From Deltaproteobacteria bacterium (GTDB lineage: Bacteria; Myxococcota_A; UBA796; UBA2385), in contig CANHON010000103.1 in assembly GCA_947462115.1 (NCBI GenBank), positions 1-12,721 of the forward strand: a stretch of DNA of 12,721 nucleotides, written 5' to 3'. Positions 1 through 6,073 of this stretch are shown in pieces. Within the stretch, counting starts at the first letter, position 1. Every line of letters begins with the position of its first letter. A program made the position numbers and the translations under genes. Below the pieces are notes generated by a model. That model had not been told where the DNA came from, did no database searches, and was given only the letters and a program-made list of their open reading frames with translations.

Positions 1-1
1 C

Positions 2-3000
2 GGCGCGCTCGGCGTGGCCGCCCGTTCCGCCCAGCGCGGGTCCGCGGAGCCCGCCGATGCCCTGGCCGCGCCCCGCGCCGGCGCTCCCCTGGCTGCTCCT
101 GCCCCTGTGTCCTCCAATGGGGTGGTCGAGCGCCAGCAGGACGCCACCTTGGAGCTGCGCCGCTCCGCTTCGTCCGCCTCCGCTGTTGGTTCGACGGTCT
201 CCCCGCGCCTGTCCACGACGGCCCCGCGCGCGGACGTCGCGCTGGACGAGGCTCCCGTTGTGGCTGCCCCCGCCCGGCGCACCCCGGCCTCCGCCGCTGC
301 TGCCGAGCGCATGTTCGCCCCGGCCGCAGAGCTGGAGCCCCGCGCTGCCCAGATTGAGCAGCGGGAGGGCCGCTTCGCCCGGGTGGCCGCCCACGCTGCC
401 GTCGCGCAGCGCCCCGCGGCGCGGCCCTCCGTCGCCGGCCAGCGCGTCCTCTCTGACGCCACCCTCGCGCAGCCCCCGGCGCCCGCCGCCGCGGTGGAGC
501 CCGCCCCCGAGGCGGCCCCGAACGCTGCTGCGCGCCCCAGTCGTGCCGCGGCGCCCCGCGCGGCGCGTCCGAGCCGCGTGGCCAACGCCGCCGATTGGGC
601 GGCGCGCCGACTCGACATCGGCCGCGCCGTGCCGGGCTCGTCCCAGGCCCAGCCGACGGCGCACCGCCGCCCGGTCCGCGCCGCTGCGCCCGCGCGGCTC
701 GCGACGGCGGCGGCCGATGCCAGCCCGTCGAGCGCGCAGCCCGCCGCCTCCGCCCCGTCCTTGTTGGCCGGTCGGTCCGCGTCGGCCCGCACGCGGGCGG
801 TGGGCGCCGCCCGGAGCACTTCGTCTGAACGTCCCGCGCCGGCGTCGGCCGCTGCCGTGACGGCGACCGCTCCGCGCGCCGCCCGTTCGGACCGCGCCGC
901 GGCCGAGCGGTCGCCGCTCGCCGAGGTCCCCGCCCTGCGCAGCGCCGTGGAGCACGTCCTCGATCGGAGCGTCATCGGCGCGGCGAGCCCGGGCTCCACC
1001 CTGCCGCAGCCCACCGCCCGCGCACCTCGCCTGGCGGCTCCCCGTCAGAGCGTCTCCCCGGCCGCCATCTTCGCGCGCGTCGAGGCCCCGGTCGATGCGG
1101 TCGCCCAGGCGTCCGCCGCGCCCGCCGCTGGCCGCGCCCCTTCGGCTGCTTCGAGCGCCGTCGCCGATGCCCGGCCGAGCCGCGCCACCATCGCTCCCGC
1201 GGTTGGCCTGTTCCGGTCGGCAGTCGCGCCCGCCGCCAGTCCCGCGACCGAGTCGGCGGCCCCGGCTGCCCGGTCCGCCGCCCGGCCCACGTCCGATGAG
1301 CGCGCCGGTTCAACCTCCTCGCCGTCTGTCGAAGCCGCCGCGCAGCGCCCGGCCGAGCGCGCGCTCCGTCGGTTGACGGTGGCCGAGGCCGCTGCGGAGC
1401 GCTCCGTGGTGCCCGCGCCCGCCGCTGCCGCCCGCGCCGCCGAGCCGGTGGGCGAGCGCCCCCTCGATCGGGCCGCCGCGGCGCTGATCGGGTCTACGCC
1501 CAAGGCGCCCGCCCGCGGTCGGGACACCGCCGGGGACGTCGTCTTCGCGCGCAGCCCGGCCGAGATCGTGGCCGAGCCGGTCGCCGCAGCGCCCGCCGTC
1601 CAGGCCCGGCCGAGCGTCGCCTCGGTGGGTTCGGTGGGTTCGGTGGGCGCTCCTGCCCGCCCGGCCCGCGCCGCCGGGACCGCCTCGGCGCGTTCGGCTG
1701 AGCTGGACGCCGCGCCGAGCGCCCGCAGCCAGTCGGACCGGACGATCTCGAACCGCGGGCTGTCGGAGGGGGCCGCTGCCTCCGCCGAGGCCGAAGCGCC
1801 CGCAGCGCCCGAGCGGCGGATCATTCGGGCCGTGGTCCACGCCGCTGCCCGGGTAGGCCTCGTCCTCTCGGCGCAGACCGACCTGTCCACGGCGGTCTCC
1901 CGCCTCGAGGCGGCCAACGCGCGCGTCGATCGGGGCGAGCGCTCCGTGGTCCCCCGGCCCACCGCTCGCCCCGATCGCGCGGCTCGCGCCCAGCGGCAGA
2001 GCGCTGGCCCCAGCGCCATCTTCGCCACGCCGATGTCAGCGGTGGAGCTGCAGCAGGCCGAGGCGGCGCCCGTCTCGGCGGCCAGCCCCGCCCGCGGCCC
2101 GGCGGCCTCTACGGGGGCGCGTCGCTCCGGTGCGCAGGCCTCGACGCGGACTTCTGTCCAGCGGTCGCCGGGCGTGTCGCGTCGGGCCGCGCTCCAGCAG
2201 CGCGCCTCCGCCGCGGTGCACGCCTCGGATCGCAGCGGCCGCAGCCCAGCGGTGGGCCGCAGCGTCGAGCGCAGCCTGAGCGAGCTCTCGCCCACGGCCC
2301 GCGCGGCGGTCGTCTCGTTGCTCCGACGCCGCTCCCGTCCGAGCGCGCTCGGCTACTCCCGCTTGGTCGCTGGCCCGAGCGCTGCAGAGCGCTTCTCGGT
2401 CGCTGGGGATCGCGCCGTGGCCGCCGAGGCTGGCGGTGTCGAGGTGCAGGTCCGTCGGCAGGTGGAGCGGTCCCGTCCGCTCGACTTCGCCGAGGTGCGA
2501 ACCGCCCAGGAGCTCAGCGGCCCGGAGCTGAGCCGCTCGGTCCGCGTCACCAGCACCGTCCGCACGCCCTTTGGTGAGGTGGTGGTGCCCGGTTCGACCG
2601 AGGGCCTCCGCGCCACCCAGCCGGGCGTGCGCACCGGCCGGCACCTCACCCGGTCGGCCGAGGGCCGCTACATGGCGCCCCGCATGGCCGCCGAGCTCGG
2701 GCTCGTCGTGCGCGGCGAGGCGCCCAGCGCCGGGGGTGACGCGGCCGCTGCAAACTCCAGCGCCGCGGAGTCGGGCGCTTTCAGCGGTCGGTCGGTCGCC
2801 GCGGGGGGCGCGCGCTCCCCGTCGGTGGCCAGCCGGGCCGAGGGCCGCGCCGGGCAGCGCCTGAGCGAGGGCGGCGCGCCGCTCGCGCTGGGCCGCAGCG
2901 CCGAGGGTGTGGTCGCGCGCGGGACCGATGCTTCTGCCCCCATTTCCTCGATGGCCGCGGCGTCCTCGACCCCGGGCTCCAGCCCCACGGTGCCCGGCCA

Positions 3001-3790
3001 AAGAGCCCGGCCGGCAGCCACCGCGGGGGCCCACCTGCCGGTGGCATACGCGGCGCGGCCCGAGCTCGGGCAGGTGCTCGGCGCCGTCGATCAGGGCCAC
3101 GTCGAGCGCGCCTTGCCCGTCTGGGCCCGCCGCGCCTCGGGTGAGCCCATGGCCCGCGGCACCGGCGGCGACTTTGTGCAGTCCTTGGCCTCTGCCCGCA
3201 GCGAAGAGGACGTGGTGCGCGTCATCGTCGAGCAGGGCGGGGCGCTGAGCCAGGTCGGCTCCTCGCTGCCCAAGCCGGTCATCCAGGTGATCGAGCACAT
3301 CCGCAGCGAGGCCCGGGCCGAGCTGGAGCAGCGGGTGGACGCCGCGCGGCGCCCGGCCTCGAGCGAGGGGGCCACGCTCCCGGAGCCGACCCGCACGCGG
3401 CGCGAGGCCCGTCGGGGCCAGACCCGCGACAACGTTCAGGTGGTGAAGGCCCTCACCGGGCTCCGCTCCAGCAGCGGCGCGCGGAGCAACGAGGGCGTCG
3501 GCGGCGACCGGGTGATGAAGTTGGCGCGCAAGCTCCAGCAGCTCATCCACCTCGCTGACGGCGTGGGGGATCGGGACGCCGCGCGGCGCCAGGTCCGCAT
3601 GGCCGAAGACAGCGCCCAGGCCCGCTCTGAGGGGCAAGGTGGGGCCGTTGCTGGCAACGACGCCGGCGCGACCAAGCAGGTTGACATCGAGGCCCTCGGC
3701 CGTGAGGTCCTCGAGATGGTGAGCCGCGAGCTCGAGATGCGCCGCGAGCGGCGCCAGGAGGATCCGGATGGCCGGAATGTCTGGTGGTAA
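2..3790 (+). CDS. Very large Ala/Pro/Ser/Arg-rich protein upstream of LysM baseplate gene (5' partial)
   Basis: The reading frame is open to the left edge, so the true start is probably outside. The first possible in-window start is a GTG at 14, giving 1258 residues. Residues 1 to about 1000 are low-complexity: Ala, Pro, Ser and Arg dominate, with degenerate repeats, no signal peptide and no membrane segment. A partly ordered stretch lies near residues 770-890 (Val-rich, beta-like). From about 1010 to the end the composition is more normal, with predicted helices, ending in a charged helix near 1226-1251 (EALGREVLEMVSRELEMRRE). The gene sits where Afp/PVC clusters carry the small afp6/pvc6 gene, just before the LysM gene, and its last 23 bases overlap that gene. 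I do not recognise the family firmly. A structural or scaffold role in tail assembly, or a long flexible linker ending in a conserved helix, is inferred. It does not look like a usual tape measure, being Pro-rich without membrane segments. T-ending codons such as GCT and TCT seem commoner here than in the baseplate genes. Confidence 0.75.
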   Translation, partial: GALGVAARSAQRGSAEPADALAAPRAGAPLAAPAPVSSNGVVERQQDATLELRRSASSASAVGSTVSPRLSTTAPRADVALDEAPVVAAPARRTPASAAAAERMFAPAAELEPRAAQIEQREGRFARVAAHAAVAQRPAARPSVAGQRVLSDATLAQPPAPAAAVEPAPEAAPNAAARPSRAAAPRAARPSRVANAADWAARRLDIGRAVPGSSQAQPTAHRRPVRAAAPARLATAAADASPSSAQPAASAPSLLAGRSASARTRAVGAARSTSSERPAPASAAAVTATAPRAARSDRAAAERSPLAEVPALRSAVEHVLDRSVIGAASPGSTLPQPTARAPRLAAPRQSVSPAAIFARVEAPVDAVAQASAAPAAGRAPSAASSAVADARPSRATIAPAVGLFRSAVAPAASPATESAAPAARSAARPTSDERAGSTSSPSVEAAAQRPAERALRRLTVAEAAAERSVVPAPAAAARAAEPVGERPLDRAAAALIGSTPKAPARGRDTAGDVVFARSPAEIVAEPVAAAPAVQARPSVASVGSVGSVGAPARPARAAGTASARSAELDAAPSARSQSDRTISNRGLSEGAAASAEAEAPAAPERRIIRAVVHAAARVGLVLSAQTDLSTAVSRLEAANARVDRGERSVVPRPTARPDRAARAQRQSAGPSAIFATPMSAVELQQAEAAPVSAASPARGPAASTGARRSGAQASTRTSVQRSPGVSRRAALQQRASAAVHASDRSGRSPAVGRSVERSLSELSPTARAAVVSLLRRRSRPSALGYSRLVAGPSAAERFSVAGDRAVAAEAGGVEVQVRRQVERSRPLDFAEVRTAQELSGPELSRSVRVTSTVRTPFGEVVVPGSTEGLRATQPGVRTGRHLTRSAEGRYMAPRMAAELGLVVRGEAPSAGGDAAAANSSAAESGAFSGRSVAAGGARSPSVASRAEGRAGQRLSEGGAPLALGRSAEGVVARGTDASAPISSMAAASSTPGSSPTVPGQRARPAATAGAHLPVAYAARPELGQVLGAVDQGHVERALPVWARRASGEPMARGTGGDFVQSLASARSEEDVVRVIVEQGGALSQVGSSLPKPVIQVIEHIRSEARAELEQRVDAARRPASSEGATLPEPTRTRREARRGQTRDNVQVVKALTGLRSSSGARSNEGVGGDRVMKLARKLQQLIHLADGVGDRDAARRQVRMAEDSAQARSEGQGGAVAGNDAGATKQVDIEALGREVLEMVSRELEMRRERRQEDPDGRNVWW
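1001..1081 (+). repeat. Degenerate coding repeat, copy A (PTAR...AIFA)
   Basis: Codons for residues 330-356 of the large Ala-rich protein encode a block that begins LPQPTAR and ends SPAAIFARV. A second copy is at 1952-2029, and a weaker start (AQPTAH) is at about residue 212. In both full copies PTAR and AIFA are separated by about 13 Arg/Ala-rich residues and preceded by an Asp/Glu-Arg-Ser-Val stretch. The similarity is at protein level and moderate at DNA level, which points to an old internal duplication rather than a recent tandem array. Confidence 0.5.
1622..1648 (+). repeat. 9-bp tandem repeat, three copies
   Basis: The nonamer TCGGTGGGT occurs three times in a row; the last copy ends in C instead of T. 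It encodes (Ser-Val-Gly)x3 and keeps the reading frame. It is a micro-satellite in the low-complexity part of the large protein and could change copy number by slippage without a frameshift. Confidence 0.85.
1952..2029 (+). repeat. Degenerate coding repeat, copy B (PTAR...AIFA)
   Basis: This is the second copy of the block at 1001-1081. It encodes residues 647-672 of the large protein, starting PRPTAR and ending GPSAIFAT. Aligned with copy A (one gap), PTAR, RQS, P and AIFA are shared. It is preceded by GERSVV, comparable to DRSVIG before copy A and to AERSVVPAP near residue 465, so the N-terminal 700 residues look like diverged repeats of one unit. Confidence 0.5.
3756..3761 (+). promoter_or_regulatory. 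Shine-Dalgarno site that decides the LysM gene start
   Basis: A perfect AGGAGG lies six bases before the ATG at 3768, inside the coding sequence of the upstream gene. It favours 3768 over the in-frame ATG at 3777 and implies translational coupling with the large upstream protein. Confidence 0.75.
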
Positions 3791-4430
3791 CGTGACGAAG
3801 GCCGTCTTCATCAATCTCGAAGGCGGGGGCCCATTCCAGGTTCAGTACAACCCGACCGCCTTTCAGTATGACAAGGCGGTCAACTGGCAGCCGCAGGAGT
3901 CGCAAGGCTCCAGCGGTCCGCCCCTAGAGTTCCAAAAGAACTCCCCTGCGTCGGTGAGCATGGATCTGCTCTTCGACACCACCAACGAGGGCGGTGACGT
4001 CCGCGAGAAGTGGGTCAATGGCATCCTGCACCTCACCAACCCGATGGTCGCGCCGACCAGCGGGGAGGCCGGGCAGCTCGCCAAGAAGCGGCCGCCCAAG
4101 GTCTGCTTCATGTGGTCCTCGTTCAAGTTCACCGGCGTCATCGCGTCGGCGAACGTGACCTACTTGATGTTCGCCTCCAGCGGCACCCCGGTGCGCGCCA
4201 AGGTCAACGTCAAGATGACCGAGTGGGAGCCGGAGGAGTGGTACAACCCGGCCAGCGGCGGCATGGCGGCGGGCTCCGGCAAGGTGCAGCTCATCACCCT
4301 CCGCCCCGGCGAGACGGTGTCGGCCTTGGCGATCCGCATGGGCGTGAGCACCTCTTCGCTGTGCTCCGACAACAACATCGACGATCCCATGAACGTGGCG
4401 GCGGGCACCTCGCTCGTCGTCCGCCGCTAA
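3768..4430 (+). CDS. LysM-domain baseplate/tube-initiator protein, Afp7/PVC7-like
   Basis: This 220-residue protein has the two parts typical of eCIS and gp53-like LysM baseplate proteins. Residues 10-155 form the tail domain: it opens with an NLEGGGPFQVQYNP segment, followed by a KAVNW motif, a beta strand with SMDLLFDT, and the FMWSSFKFTGVI and VNVKMTEWEPEE strands. Residues 173-220 are a LysM module (LRPGETVSALAIRMGVS...). In Afp/PVC structures the equivalent protein sits at the base of the tube and links the hub to the inner tube; the LysM part is a structural clamp there, and peptidoglycan binding need not be implied. The start overlaps the previous gene by 23 bases and a perfect Shine-Dalgarno supports it. 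The gpD hub gene starts ten bases after the stop, as expected for an afp7-afp8 pair. Confidence 0.93.
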   Translation: MAGMSGGNVTKAVFINLEGGGPFQVQYNPTAFQYDKAVNWQPQESQGSSGPPLEFQKNSPASVSMDLLFDTTNEGGDVREKWVNGILHLTNPMVAPTSGEAGQLAKKRPPKVCFMWSSFKFTGVIASANVTYLMFASSGTPVRAKVNVKMTEWEPEEWYNPASGGMAAGSGKVQLITLRPGETVSALAIRMGVSTSSLCSDNNIDDPMNVAAGTSLVVRR

Positions 4431-4440
4431 AGGGGGGCCC

Positions 4441-5475
4441 ATGACCGACAAGGCTGTGCATACCGCGGTGCCCTATGAGGTCACCATCGGTAGCCGCGTG
4501 TTCAAGCAGCCCGAGAACGACGGCCTGGTGCACCTCGTCATCGAGGACCATGTGGACATGGTCACGATGTTGACGGCCCAGGTGGGCGGCGCCGAGTCGC
4601 AGCCCACGTGGGAGTTCAAGGTCGGCGACCCCGTGGTGTGCAAGGTCGGCGAGGGCAAGAAGTCGCTGTTCGAAGGAGAGGTCATCTCCGTCGATCCCGG
4701 CTACCAGCTCGACGGCCACGCCAGCGTGACCGTGCGCGCGCTCGACAAGTCGCACCGGCTCGGCCGCGGCCGCAAGACCCGCCGCTGGAACGACAAGACC
4801 GACAGCGACGTGGTCAAGGAGGTGGGCGCCGAGAGCGGCCTCTCCGTCGACTGCGACGACACCGGCGAGGTCCACGGCTACATCCTGCAGCGCAACGAGA
4901 GCAACATCGCCTTCCTCAAGCGCCTCGCGGCCCGCAACAACTTCTTGCTCCGGGTCACCGACGGCAAGCTGGAGTTCAAGAAGCCGAGCTTCCAAGGCAG
5001 CTCCGTGCCGGTGAAGATGGGCGGCGGCCTGCGCTCGATGCGGCTCGCCTTCAACACCACCGACATGGTGCAGAAGGTCGTGGTGCGCGGCTGGGACGTC
5101 AAAGCCAAGAAGGAGATCGTCGGCATGGCCTCGGCCGGCGACGTCACCAAGATCGGCGGCGGCGAGATCGGCGCGCAGCAGGCGGGCACCTTCGGGGAGT
5201 CGGTGGCCTACGTGACCGACGTGCCGGTGAGCTCGCAGGCCCAGGCCGACCAGGTGGCCAAGGCGGAGATGGAGCGGATCGCGCGCGGCTTCTGCCGGGG
5301 CTCGGCCTCGGTCTCGGGCGACGACGCGCTGCGCGCCGGCGCGACGGCGGACTTCTCCGGCTTGCCCCAAGGGCAGAACGGCAAGTTCTACATCATGTCC
5401 AGCCGGCACGTGATCAGCGCCCGCTCGGGCTACACGACCGAGATCACGTTCATCAGCAACACCACGGGGAGCTGA
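4441..5475 (+). CDS. Phage late control gene D (gpD/gp27/VgrG-hub-like) baseplate protein
   Basis: The 344-residue product matches the gpD fold that forms the pseudo-hexameric hub under the tube. Family marks are ALDKSHRLGRGRKTRRW (about 100-116) followed by a DSDVVKEVGAESGL segment, then LQRNESNIAFLKRLAARNN (about 149-167) and the FLLRVTDGKLEFKKP strand. The C-terminus (about 285-344, FCRGSASVSGDD to the end) is the usual last strand region of the gp27-like part. Afp8/PVC8 proteins continue into a gp5-like OB-fold and a beta-helical spike; this protein stops before them and no separate gpV gene follows. A G-rich site (AAGGGGGG) ends three bases before the ATG. It is probably co-translated with the LysM gene. 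Confidence 0.93.
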   Translation: MTDKAVHTAVPYEVTIGSRVFKQPENDGLVHLVIEDHVDMVTMLTAQVGGAESQPTWEFKVGDPVVCKVGEGKKSLFEGEVISVDPGYQLDGHASVTVRALDKSHRLGRGRKTRRWNDKTDSDVVKEVGAESGLSVDCDDTGEVHGYILQRNESNIAFLKRLAARNNFLLRVTDGKLEFKKPSFQGSSVPVKMGGGLRSMRLAFNTTDMVQKVVVRGWDVKAKKEIVGMASAGDVTKIGGGEIGAQQAGTFGESVAYVTDVPVSSQAQADQVAKAEMERIARGFCRGSASVSGDDALRAGATADFSGLPQGQNGKFYIMSSRHVISARSGYTTEITFISNTTGS

Positions 5476-5493
5476 TCCCCGGGGGCGCTCGGC

Positions 5494-5519
5494 GGCGGGG
5501 CCCCTTTTGAGGCCCCGCT
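5494..5519 (+). terminator. GC-rich hairpin between hub and gp25 genes, possible weak terminator
   Basis: GCGGGGCC (5495-5502) and GGCCCCGC (5511-5518) form a perfect 8-bp stem with an 8-base loop (CCTTTTGA) and one extra G-U pair outside. Only two T residues follow, so it is not a strong intrinsic terminator. It could give partial termination, pausing or 3'-end protection between the first block of the operon and the gp25 gene. Confidence 0.35.
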
Positions 5520-5560
5520 TGCGCTATGGTGGGCGCGCGTCCGGCTGAGGGAGGTCGTGC

Positions 5561-5956
5561 ATGGCGGTACGCCGCGATTTTTTGGGGCGAGGCTTCGCCT
5601 TCCCCTTTCACTTCGACCCGGCCAGCGGCGGGGTGGCCTTCTCTGAGCAAGAGGAGAACATCCGGCAGAGCATCTCGATCATCCTCGGCACCCAGCCTGG
5701 GGAGCGCCAGATGCTCCCGGAGTTCGGCTGCCGGGTGCATGAGCTCCTTTTCGCCCCCAACAACGGCTACGCGGGCGCTTTGGCCGCCCAGTACGTCGAA
5801 GACGCGCTCCGCCGCTGGGAGCGCCGCATCAACGTGGAGCGCGTCCTCGCGGCGCCCGACCCCTCCGGCGCCCTGCGCATCGAGGTGGTCTACACCATCG
5901 TCTCCACCGGCGTGACCGCCAGCCTCGAGCAGGTGATCGCCAGCGTCGGCGCCTGA
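5561..5956 (+). CDS. GPW/gp25 family baseplate protein (Afp9-like)
   Basis: The 131-residue product has the size and core of the gp25 family, a conserved baseplate component that starts sheath polymerisation and joins the wedge to the sheath. The core runs from GGVAFSEQEENIRQSISIIL through GERQMLPEFGCRVHELLF (about 22-64), including the nearly universal E-x-I-x-Q and R-x-x-x-P-x-F-G-x motifs, and ends in a beta strand region (ALRIEVVYTI). GAGGGAGGT ends five bases before the ATG. An 85-base gap with a hairpin separates it from the hub gene, and a 117-base gap from the gpJ-like gene, so its expression may be set separately from the neighbours. Confidence 0.95.
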   Translation: MAVRRDFLGRGFAFPFHFDPASGGVAFSEQEENIRQSISIILGTQPGERQMLPEFGCRVHELLFAPNNGYAGALAAQYVEDALRRWERRINVERVLAAPDPSGALRIEVVYTIVSTGVTASLEQVIASVGA

Positions 5957-6073
5957 TCTTCGGCTGCGCTGCGCCTCTGGTGCGCGCGCCCCGCCTCTCC
6001 CCGTCCGGCCGCGCCCGGGAACCCCGGTCGCCTCGCCGTCGCCGCCGATTCACCCCTTCCCCTGCAGCAGTCG

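Noticed and set aside
57..860. Alternative + strand frame inside the large gene, Pro/Arg-rich
   Set aside because: It is a frame-shifted shadow of the Ala-rich gene; Pro/Arg richness is the usual result of reading GCC/GCG-type codons in another frame.
2..3790. Reading the large protein as the tape measure
   Set aside because: It is Pro-rich with no transmembrane or long coiled-coil segments, and tape-measure genes in Afp/PVC-type clusters lie downstream of the gpI-like gene. The idea is not excluded but is not supported.
2036..3814. Long minus-strand frames opposite the large Ala-rich gene, including 2036-3814 and 1045-2295
   Set aside because: Composition is a mirror of the sense strand and no domain is visible. 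The sense frame is continuous to the LysM gene and ends in a normal-looking helical region, so sense coding is preferred.
4294..5409. A 371-codon minus-strand frame opposite the hub gene
   Set aside because: The gpD motifs on the + strand are unambiguous, and the antisense frame has no ribosome site or recognisable domain.
5507..5530. TTGAGG and TATGGT as a promoter before the gp25 gene
   Set aside because: The spacing is only 12 bases and the first element lies in the hairpin loop and stem.
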